From Desulfobacterales bacterium (GTDB lineage Bacteria; Desulfobacterota; Desulfobacteria; Desulfobacterales; Desulfosalsimonadaceae): a stretch of DNA of 6,061 nt. Below are positions 1 to 4,654 of this stretch, piece after piece; position 1 is the stretch's first letter, and every line of letters starts with the position of its first letter. The notes beneath the pieces are model-generated. The model worked only from the letters and a program-made list of their open reading frames with translations, searched no databases and was not told where the DNA came from. The stretch lies in the NCBI GenBank assembly GCA_018334855.1, contig JAGXLE010000096.1:1-6061 (forward strand), written 5' to 3'. The translations under genes were made by a program, and so were the position numbers.

Positions 1-392
1 TATCCGTGCAGGGCAATGGAAGAATGTATACTCTATGTTTTATAAAAGATTGCATATTCAGGTTGGGTTACGATTTAATGCCTTTTATGCAGGATTAAGA
101 TAAAAAATGCAAGCGGTTTTCCGATGATCTGATGCAAGTTTTCGTTTGCCGCTAATCAGATAGGGAGAAAGTCTCCGGTTCTCCTCAGACCATAATAGAC
201 ATTGCACATTAAGGCTATTTTCGACAATATTGCCAGCCTTACCAGGTGCGAGGAATATCGATAAATATATGCAATTTTTTTGGTTTTAGGGGGATACTAT
301 ATCTTGAGGTATAAGTATGCGTGAAGAATTATGAATCCGAATTAAATCTGTAAGATCAAATTTAGATTTTTACAGTACAGCAGCTTCAGCCG
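1..392. other. Gene-free stretch, several small hairpins
   Basis: I see no convincing coding region here on either strand: all reading frames are short and lack a paired start and ribosome binding site. Small dyads are visible. GGAGA-AAG-TCTCC lies at 164-176, with a competing TTCTCC at 179-184. AAGGCT/AGCCTT lies at 211-240 with an 18-base loop. A better hairpin lies at 294-318 and is listed separately. AAATCT at 344-349 pairs with AGATTT at 364-369. The stretch is AT-rich, lies downstream of the minus-strand operon, and probably ends its transcripts, but no hairpin followed by a clear T run was found. Confidence 0.5.
294..318. repeat. Imperfect inverted repeat (hairpin)
   Basis: ATACTATATC and GGTATAAGTAT pair around a TTGA loop, giving about ten base pairs with one bulged A and one G-T pair. 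It is preceded on the plus strand by a T-rich run (275-287) and a GGGGG block. No gene starts or ends at it. It could be a small-RNA element, a processing site or chance in AT-rich DNA. Confidence 0.35.
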
Positions 393-394
393 CT
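379..394 (-). terminator. Weak hairpin at the end of the 305-aa gene
   Basis: On the minus strand AGCGGC pairs with GCTGCT (one G-U pair) around a TGAA tetraloop. The stem begins inside the stop codon of the 305-aa gene. It is followed by GTACTGTAAAAATC rather than a T run, so it is at best a weak intrinsic terminator or an RNA 3'-end stabiliser. Confidence 0.25.
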
Positions 395-1310
395 ATTGTT
401 TTTCGGGATATTCTGCCGCCATTTTCACCTCGGTATAGCCCGCGTAATCATCGCTCGGTCTTATAATGATACGCACCCGGTCTTTGGCCTTTTTGGCCTC
501 TAAATATTTTTCTTTCCCGGTTTCGGCTTTTTTCACAATTTCCCAGTCCTTTTCTCCCATTTCCGTTTCATAGAATGCCAGCACTTTTTCCTTATCTGCT
601 TTTGCCGCGTAGGTAGCCGCGTGTAAGACACTGCTGCCTTTTTCCGCCTTCTGATAGGCAGTGCGTACGGATTCGGGATAAACCGGTACATCTTCAGGGT
701 CGGAGCCGGAGACTTCTTCGGGCTGCTTTTTGACCTCGTCGGATTTCTCAGGCTCGGAACGCGCGGGTTCAGAGCCTGTCTTTGCAGCAGCCTCGCCTGG
801 GGTATGCCATACCGCGGCAACAGTCTCTTGATTATACCTGGTAACTGCAAGGTTCATCTCACGGCCGTTTCTGGACAGTTCTGCGGCCCTTACTTCCTCT
901 TCCATGTAATCGGAAATCGTACCGGTGTGTTCTGATTCCATTTCCAGGGCTTCCATTTCATTTTTAACTTCCCAGCCTTCCTGCCTGAAATATTGAATAA
1001 ATTCGTCATAGGTCTGATCCGGCGGCGTATCCGATGTGGTAAGCTTGACGGTTTTGTCCCCTTCCGGCATGTCAATTTTGTAGGCATTATCCAGAAATTC
1101 GGGGGGCACGCCGGTTTTTGCCTTTGTGCCGACATGGTGTATTACCGAGGAAACCTCCACGCCAAGTTTATCCGTTACAAACGGCAGAATCGCGTGCCTG
1201 TTCAGGTAGCCGATCACAGCCAATACTGCCAGCAATACAATGATTATAATAAATACCAGCAGGCAGCCCGGCAGGCAGCCCTTTTTCTTTGACCTGGATT
1301 CTTTTTCCAA
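393..1310 (-). CDS. Membrane-anchored protein with two related extracytoplasmic domains
   Basis: This 305-residue protein of unknown function is probably anchored in the cytoplasmic membrane and exposed outside it. The N terminus is strongly basic (ESRSKKKG) and is followed by one hydrophobic helix at about residues 14-35, so the rest should lie on the outer side. Two similar globular domains follow, at about 79-168 and 209-301. Each has a segment of the form YDEFIQYFRQEGW or VLAFYETEMGEKDW, then charged strands ending in an alternating hydrophobic strand. They are joined by a low-complexity Glu/Lys/Ser/Pro linker (about 170-207). The two cysteines before the helix (GCLPGC) do not form a normal lipobox. 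The start is TTG, chosen because GGAGG stands five bases upstream and no ATG lies nearby. It is the second gene after the 83-aa secreted protein, 48 bases downstream. Domain duplication is seen in the sequence; a role in the envelope is inferred. Confidence 0.8.
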   Translation of the reverse strand: MEKESRSKKKGCLPGCLLVFIIIIVLLAVLAVIGYLNRHAILPFVTDKLGVEVSSVIHHVGTKAKTGVPPEFLDNAYKIDMPEGDKTVKLTTSDTPPDQTYDEFIQYFRQEGWEVKNEMEALEMESEHTGTISDYMEEEVRAAELSRNGREMNLAVTRYNQETVAAVWHTPGEAAAKTGSEPARSEPEKSDEVKKQPEEVSGSDPEDVPVYPESVRTAYQKAEKGSSVLHAATYAAKADKEKVLAFYETEMGEKDWEIVKKAETGKEKYLEAKKAKDRVRIIIRPSDDYAGYTEVKMAAEYPEKQ

Positions 1311-1315
1311 AACAA

Positions 1316-1320
1316 CCTCC
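1316..1320 (-). promoter_or_regulatory. Ribosome binding site fixing a TTG start
   Basis: GGAGG on the minus strand, five bases before TTG at 1308-1310. It decides the start of the 305-aa gene, since the next in-frame ATG falls well after the membrane helix. Confidence 0.7.
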
Positions 1321-1358
1321 GGAAAAGTGACTGCTTTGAAATCATCTTAATTTCGTCT

Positions 1359-1610
1359 TTATTTTACGGAATCTGCAATCCCGGAAAGCAAAACATCATT
1401 TCCGCTGCCATCGGAATATTGCTGTTTCAAAATGGACCAGGATTGCCAGCTTTTTTCCATATTCATACCTTCGGGTTCGCCCTGTTTGTCCAGCCCGCCG
1501 ATGCTTTCAGGCAGCAGTGGGATCCATTCCTTGTAATCAAAGGCGTTTGCCGCACTTGATGCGAGGACAAAACCGACCGCAATCAAGAAAACCGTAATGT
1601 ATTTCCGCAT
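1359..1610 (-). CDS. Small Sec-secreted protein of unknown function
   Basis: This is an 83-residue precursor. It begins with a textbook signal peptide: MRK, a hydrophobic core at residues 4-18, and an A-N-A motif predicting cleavage between residues 23 and 24. The mature chain would be about 60 residues, starting FDYKEWIPLLPESIGG, and contains no cysteine. I do not recognise a family with certainty. The conserved-looking LLPESIGG and EGMNME stretches suggest a folded N-terminal section of a larger periplasmic domain, and the short C terminus may be a truncation. The DNA between its stop and the next gene gives no obvious continuation in another frame. A GGTGG-type ribosome site lies six bases before the ATG. 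It is the first gene behind the promoter at 1658-1686 and is probably co-transcribed with the 305-aa membrane-anchored protein. Confidence 0.72.
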   Translation of the reverse strand: MRKYITVFLIAVGFVLASSAANAFDYKEWIPLLPESIGGLDKQGEPEGMNMEKSWQSWSILKQQYSDGSGNDVLLSGIADSVK

Positions 1611-1621
1611 TTTGTTCCACC

Positions 1622-1640
1622 CTTAAAAATGCTTTTTAAG
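1622..1640 (-). repeat. Perfect inverted repeat beside the ribosome site
   Basis: CTTAAAAA and TTTTTAAG form a perfect eight-base-pair stem around a three-base loop. On the minus strand the second arm runs straight into GGTGG, the ribosome site of the 83-aa gene. It lies downstream of the -10 box and so would be in the mRNA leader. It could tune translation or act as an operator. Confidence 0.5.
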
Positions 1641-1657
1641 ATGAGGACTATATAAAA

Positions 1658-1686
1658 AGTATACGAGAATCCGCCTTGTATGTAAA
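1658..1686 (-). promoter_or_regulatory. Sigma70-like promoter for the secreted/anchored protein operon
   Basis: On the minus strand TTTACA (1681-1686) and TATACT (1658-1663) are separated by exactly 17 bases. Each box matches consensus at five of six positions. It points at the 83-aa gene and gives a leader of roughly 40 bases that holds the perfect inverted repeat at 1622-1640. Confidence 0.72.
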
Positions 1687-1863
1687 GTCATGATCACCTT
1701 GTTGTGAGCACCGGTCCTTTTCCGCAGGGAAGGGGATAATGATTCCTGGCTTTATGTCCTGCTTTCAGGGCGCCTCGTGAAAAAAAATAAGGCGTGGAGA
1801 CAGGGCAGAGATCTATGGTCGGAGAGATATTCGGCGAAATGCGTCGCATCATAGACATCTTTT
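1687..1863. other. Short intergenic stretch
   Basis: This lies between the stop of the 216-aa membrane protein and the promoter of the next operon. No gene was recognised. It holds an 11-base palindrome ATGCGTCGCAT at 1839-1849 and an A8 tract at 1780-1787 flanked by CGCCT and AGGCG. The tract sits inside the loop rather than after the stem, so this is not a normal terminator. Confidence 0.4.
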
Positions 1864-2514
1864 TCAGAATGCATCGTTGAGCGAAATGGCGCGCCTGTAG
1901 AGAGCGGCATTTAAAAACAAAAACCAGGCAAAAGGGGCTGCGATCAGAAAAAGGCTCCACTGCCATCCGGCCGTTTCTATGAGCAAAAGCGGCACCAGCG
2001 TTTTTTCGGCCGCTTCCTGGAGCATCCATCTGCGACCGATTTTTTTTCTGTCAAATAATTCAATGTTTAGGGCATACCTTGTCAGGCACAGGGATATAAC
2101 GGCGGTAACGGCAAGGAGTGTGAACTGAACTGCCGCAAATCCGATTCCTGTCCATAAAGGAGAGGCAAACAGGACCGACAGGGAGAGCACCTTCAGCAGC
2201 ATGATCAATCCCCTGAACCTGCGGGTAACCAGGAGCGAGTTGTTTTTTCCCACCCTTACCCCGGCAAATGTTGCCATTGTCACTGCCGACATGGCGGAGT
2301 CGTTTTTCACGTCCTTCAGGGTAGCACCGGCATTGAAAATTACATGGTCGATAAAGAGAATTACAGCAACTGTCCAGACCATATTCCATGCCGGACCGCC
2401 TGGCGGAGTTTCAACAGCAAGAACAGCTCCAAGCAGACAGGGAAGTGCTGTTGAAAAGGCAAAGAAAAGTCTGTTCCGGGCTGCGAAAAAATCAGGAATT
2501 TCTTGACAGAACAT
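1864..2514 (-). pseudogene. UbiA-like membrane protein, probably truncated at the N terminus
   Basis: This 216-residue, very hydrophobic protein has about five or six membrane helices (near 16-34, 44-62, 102-120, 122-145, 172-183 and 186-205). It resembles UbiA-type prenyltransferases, integral membrane enzymes that join a polyprenyl chain to an acceptor. Residues 67-85 (KDVKNDSAMSAVTMATFAG) align at matching spacing with the second aspartate motif of that family: DxxxD, then Thr, then Gly. The helices before and after fit TM5 to TM9. The first motif (NDxxDxxxD) and helices TM1 to TM4 are missing; family members usually have about 280-300 residues and nine helices. No Shine-Dalgarno precedes the ATG, the DNA upstream is AT-rich and non-coding, and a plus-strand promoter overlaps the first codons. 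I read it as a surviving 3' half, unlikely to be active. It could instead be a short, divergent family member. The motif match is by eye. Confidence 0.5.
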
Positions 2515-2530
2515 TTTTTTGTTGTATTTT
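2503..2530 (+). promoter_or_regulatory. Candidate promoter P1 for the 70-aa gene
   Basis: A perfect TTGACA (2503-2508) is followed after 16 bases by TATTTT (2525-2530). It points toward the plus-strand 70-aa gene and would start RNA near 2537, leaving a leader of about 100 bases that includes the long inverted repeat. It overlaps the first codons of the minus-strand UbiA-like ORF. Confidence 0.5.
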
Positions 2531-2549
2531 TGTAAATAAAGCTAAGTTA

Positions 2550-2578
2550 TTGATATTATTATTTAAACTTAATATTTT
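2550..2578 (+). promoter_or_regulatory. Candidate promoter P2 for the 70-aa gene
   Basis: TTGATA (2550-2555) and TATTTT (2573-2578) stand 17 bases apart. The left arm of the 13-bp inverted repeat overlaps the -35 box and spacer, as an operator would. In such AT-rich DNA a chance match is possible, so it ranks below P1. Confidence 0.35.
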
Positions 2579-2609
2579 TAAAAATTTTTCAGTTACAATA
2601 ATAATATCA
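2551..2609. repeat. Long perfect inverted repeat in an AT-rich leader
   Basis: TGATATTATTATT (2551-2563) and AATAATAATATCA (2597-2609) are exact reverse complements. TAA/TTA can extend the stem by three pairs across one bulged C. The 33-base loop is almost pure A/T and itself holds a TTTTTAAAAA palindrome. It ends 18 bases before the AGGAGG of the 70-aa gene. It could be an operator for a dimeric repressor or an mRNA leader hairpin. Confidence 0.65.
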
Positions 2610-2626
2610 TGAGCTCAGGGCAAAAG

Positions 2627-2632
2627 AGGAGG
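2627..2632 (+). promoter_or_regulatory. Strong ribosome binding site
   Basis: AGGAGG with a seven-base spacer to ATG at 2640, close to the ideal complement of the 16S rRNA tail. It is the best ribosome site in the window and the main evidence that the short 70-aa ORF is translated. Confidence 0.8.
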
Positions 2633-2639
2633 GAAGATT

Positions 2640-2852
2640 ATGAGCCGTATCAGAATGTCATTTATAAACAATGATTTTGAGACCAGGGCTGCCGCAGACT
2701 TTGATCTCAGTGATAACCAGGGTTCCGGATTTGCCGATTTTCTCGACCGTATAAGGGAGGATCTCGAGACCGGGGAGACCGCCTGGCTGGAAATCGAGGG
2801 AATGAACAGGCCTGTCAGGCTGACAGTATCGGAATCGCCGGACGCAATGTGA
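2640..2852 (+). CDS. Small acidic protein of unknown function
   Basis: This 70-residue protein is the only plus-strand gene I accept. I do not recognise a family. It has no signal peptide, membrane helix, cysteine or known motif, so it is probably cytoplasmic. An N-terminal segment (MSRIRMSFINNDF) could be a strand. An acidic helix at about 30-44 (FADFLDRIREDLETG) follows, and then a likely beta hairpin at about 47-65 (AWLEIEGMNRPVRLTV). Support comes from an AGGAGG seven bases before the ATG, promoter-like boxes and a conspicuous inverted repeat in the leader. The gene faces the regulator gene tail-to-tail, with 56 bases between stops. The sequence does not show whether the regulator controls it. 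An opposite-strand frame (2615-2893) is open but lacks these signals. Confidence 0.68.
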   Translation: MSRIRMSFINNDFETRAAADFDLSDNQGSGFADFLDRIREDLETGETAWLEIEGMNRPVRLTVSESPDAM

Positions 2853-2863
2853 GGTTTTTCAGC

Positions 2864-2901
2864 ATTCCGTCCCGGAATCCGCCGTGCTGGCAATTTTCCG
2901 G
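2864..2901. other. Overlapping hairpins between convergent genes
   Basis: ATTCCG-TCC-CGGAAT (2864-2878) is a perfect six-base-pair stem. A competing stem pairs CCGGAA (2872-2877) with TTCCGG (2896-2901) and encloses GCC/GGC. The position between two convergent stops suits a two-way terminator, but neither strand shows a T run after the stem, so termination is only suggested. Confidence 0.35.
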
Positions 2902-2908
2902 ATGGGCC

Positions 2909-4207
2909 CTATTTAATTTTTATCCAGAGCAGCCGCGCTGGAGCAGCCCCCGGGTTTTCCCACTGGGATGGCATTTCGGACTTGAGGTATATCAGGTCGC
3001 CGGCCCGGGCCGTGCTGGTGGCGGCCCCCAGCTTAAGCTGAAGCCTGCCCGAAAGCACGTAGCCGATTTCTTCTCCTTTGTGGACAAAGAAATGCGAGGG
3101 AAGGGTTGCGCCTGGATGAATTTCTACCACAAAGGGTTCTGCCCTGCCGCCTGCATCAAGGGATGTCATAAGTTTTGCCGAAACACTGTCTTCCGGCATA
3201 TCGGGAAGGTTAATCTTTGCTGCGTCTGCGGCCGGAAATATAATTCTCTGCTGCGCACTGCCGGATTCCTCGAAAAATGCGCTCATTTCCACAGAGAGTA
3301 TTTCAGACATTTTAATCAGTGCCGGCAGTGACGGATAAATCTGGTTGCTTTCAATCTGGGAGATATTGCTGGGGGTCACGCCCACCAGACGGGCCAGCTC
3401 GGTCTGTGAAAGCCCCCGCCTGGTGCGCAGTGTACGGATTCGAGTACCGATTTCCACCCGTCCTGTTGCCTGCTTTTTGGGCACAAAGCTTATGTTAAGA
3501 CCCTGGGCCCAGTAGTAATAGGGTGTATTGAGGGTGTCGATCTCCCTGTTTTCAGCCTTTAAAATGGAAAGAGAGGTTTTGCCCCGCCTGAGCGAAAGCT
3601 CGACTGCCACCTGGGCGATCTGGTTTATGGCCGCCTTGAGCCGCCTGGAATGGGCGTTTTTTTCAGCAATCCAGTATCCGACAGTGTTTAATTCAAAAAG
3701 CCGGGGGCAGGTGTGGGTGTAGAAGCTGGTGATCCGGTCTTCTCCCTGCCACAGGTCCTGCATTCCGGTAAGGCTTTCAAATACGAATCGCAAATCACTT
3801 TGCGTGGATTCGTGGATTTCCAGGAAGCAGTCCATAACCTTGTCGGGATCATGGGGTTCCGTGACCCGGACCACCTTGCACGGGGAATTATCCAGGTTTT
3901 CATAAAATCCGAGGAAAATTTCCGCCCCTTTGCCCTTGCCGTGGGTAAAACAGTCCAGAATGGTCAGCCGGGGACTTTCGGCAAGAGGGCCGAGTTTTTC
4001 AAGCAGATTTCGGGGTGAGCGGTCGAAACTGACGTAGATGAAGGGCTTTTCCTGGGCAATCGAGCTTTGCAGGAAATTCAGGGTAAATGTGCCTGCAAGG
4101 CTTCCCGCGTCATCGTACCATATGACATTGTCGCCTATTAAGAGACCGCCCAGAATGGGGTCGAGCTCACCCACCCCTGTGGAAACACGAATTCTTTCGG
4201 TATTCAT
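2909..4207 (-). CDS. XRE-cupin transcription regulator with degenerate RAD55/KaiC-like N-terminal domain
   Basis: This 432-residue three-part regulator is presumably cytoplasmic and DNA-binding. Residues 7-235 resemble RAD55/KaiC RecA-like ATPases: STGVGELDPILGG at the start, a P-loop region at 31-46, and a Walker B-like strand FVFESL at 141-146. The ATP site looks dead. The GxxGxGKT loop reads DDAGSLAGT with Ala38 where the lysine should be, the Walker B aspartate is Glu144, and the usual glutamate pair is Asp-Arg (62-63). Residues 253-312 form a classical XRE helix-turn-helix (SQTELARLVGVTPSNISQIE). Residues 357-431 are a cupin_2 barrel with HFFVHKGEE and a GDLIYL turn; the usual later histidine is Gln (PSQW), so metal binding is doubtful. 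By analogy with XRE-cupin proteins it would bind a small ligand, with the N-terminal part as a further sensor or oligomerisation module. The start is ATG with AGAGG nine bases upstream. It is transcribed alone. Confidence 0.88.
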   Translation of the reverse strand: MNTERIRVSTGVGELDPILGGLLIGDNVIWYDDAGSLAGTFTLNFLQSSIAQEKPFIYVSFDRSPRNLLEKLGPLAESPRLTILDCFTHGKGKGAEIFLGFYENLDNSPCKVVRVTEPHDPDKVMDCFLEIHESTQSDLRFVFESLTGMQDLWQGEDRITSFYTHTCPRLFELNTVGYWIAEKNAHSRRLKAAINQIAQVAVELSLRRGKTSLSILKAENREIDTLNTPYYYWAQGLNISFVPKKQATGRVEIGTRIRTLRTRRGLSQTELARLVGVTPSNISQIESNQIYPSLPALIKMSEILSVEMSAFFEESGSAQQRIIFPAADAAKINLPDMPEDSVSAKLMTSLDAGGRAEPFVVEIHPGATLPSHFFVHKGEEIGYVLSGRLQLKLGAATSTARAGDLIYLKSEMPSQWENPGAAPARLLWIKIK

Positions 4208-4257
4208 AGGGCTTTGCCTCTGAATTTGAGGTTTTTATAAGCGGATTTTATTAAGTG

Positions 4258-4286
4258 ATACTAATGAAATCCCGGGGAGTTGTCAA
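4258..4286 (-). promoter_or_regulatory. Sigma70-like promoter of the regulator gene
   Basis: On the minus strand a perfect TTGACA (4281-4286) stands 17 bases before TAGTAT (4258-4263), which matches consensus at four of six positions. The leader to the ATG at 4207 would be about 45 bases. An AGT-GAT-ACT half-symmetry overlaps the -10 box and could be an XRE operator for autoregulation, but it is short. Confidence 0.6.
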
Positions 4287-4301
4287 ATCAATTCCATTCG
4301 G

Positions 4302-4311
4302 CGCAATTGCG
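4302..4311. promoter_or_regulatory. Palindrome upstream of the regulator promoter
   Basis: CGCAATTGCG is a perfect ten-base palindrome lying 15 bases upstream of the regulator's -35 box on the minus strand. The position fits an operator or activator site. No second copy was seen near the other promoters. Confidence 0.3.
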
Positions 4312-4399
4312 GGATCAGGCCATTTTTTTGGTAAATCCCCGGTCAGCGGGGGCGGAAAGTTTTTTGTTGTTATTTCAGGGTATTTATTGTGTTATAGCA

Positions 4400-4445
4400 A
4401 TTACCGCAAAGCGGATTCCGTCTTTTGAACCTGCTTTGCGATAAT
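4400..4445. repeat. Inverted repeat of 13-base arms
   Basis: ATTACCGCAAAGC (4400-4412) and GCTTTGCGATAAT (4433-4445) pair with a single C-A mismatch, around a 20-base loop. It lies inside the 34-codon ORF and about 210 bases past the YchF-like stop. It could fold in the 3' end of that operon's mRNA, but no T run follows on the minus strand. Confidence 0.5.
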
Positions 4446-4505
4446 ATTTTGAATCTCGGGAATGATAGAAGCCGGGCCCCACAATTCACAATGCTCTGAT
4501 GCCAT
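4401..4505 (-). CDS. 34-aa ORF coupled to the antitoxin-like fragment
   Basis: ATG overlaps the TAA of the upstream antitoxin-like fragment as TAATG, the usual layout of coupled antitoxin-toxin genes. The peptide begins MASEHCELWGPASIIPE and ends QKTESALR. It matches no toxin I know, including the N terminus of HipA. It may be the stump of a lost partner gene. Its 3' part doubles as the inverted repeat at 4400-4445, so constraint on the DNA may be structural rather than coding. Confidence 0.25.
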   Translation of the reverse strand: MASEHCELWGPASIIPEIQNIIAKQVQKTESALR

Positions 4506-4600
4506 TATCGCTGGATTCCTTTAGATGTGATGTGAAGCGTCAATCCCATGCCGTTGATGATGCGAAGGATCTTGCCGATCTGAGCGGTTTCTTTGCGCAG
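4505..4600 (-). pseudogene. 3' remnant of an XRE/HipB-type antitoxin-like gene
   Basis: Reading the minus strand in the frame that ends at TAA 4505-4507 gives RKETAQIGKILRIINGMG, then LTLHITSKGIQR. This has the shape of the C-terminal end of HipB/Y4mF-type antitoxins: a KETA turn, then a helix of the form IGxxLRIxxxxGLxL after the recognition helix. The helix-turn-helix that should precede it is absent. Upstream in the same frame comes a hydrophobic, unrelated stretch and then the TGA stop of the YchF-like gene. No start codon with a ribosome site is present, so it should not be expressed on its own. I take it as the leftover of a toxin-antitoxin-type locus. The family call is by eye from a short match. 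Confidence 0.45.
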
Positions 4601-4654
4601 GATGCCCAAAAACAGGAAAATGATAGCTGATAAGATTACAGAATACGATGAGGA

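Larger units (their letters stand above)
4208..4654. other. Intergenic region with relic coding sequence and regulatory sites
   Basis: This 447-base spacer lies between the YchF-like gene and the regulator. From right to left on the minus strand it holds a decayed antitoxin-like fragment (to 4505), a coupled 34-codon ORF (to 4401) containing a strong hairpin, the palindrome at 4302-4311, and the regulator's promoter. On the plus strand CCCCG-GTCAG-CGGGG (4337-4351) is followed after eight bases by T6 (4360-4365). That resembles a plus-strand terminator, but no plus-strand gene lies upstream. Confidence 0.5.

Noticed and set aside
1771..1794. CGCCT and AGGCG around an A8 tract as a terminator
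   Set aside because: The homopolymer lies in the loop, not after the stem, so it lacks the intrinsic terminator layout on either strand.
1694..2029. Minus-strand 111-codon frame overlapping the UbiA-like gene
   Set aside because: Out of frame with the membrane protein, low-complexity basic composition, no start signals. Its tail past 1864 also resembles nothing known.
2615..2893. Minus-strand 92-codon frame opposite the 70-aa gene
   Set aside because: Ser/Arg/Pro-rich antisense product without a ribosome site; the plus strand carries AGGAGG and promoters.
2849..3331. Plus-strand 160-codon frame starting with GTG that overlaps the stop of the 70-aa gene (GTGA)
   Set aside because: It looks coupled, but it is antisense to the cupin and XRE parts of the regulator, whose minus-strand frame shows clear domains. 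The peptide is Cys/His/Phe-rich with no recognisable fold and no ribosome site of its own.
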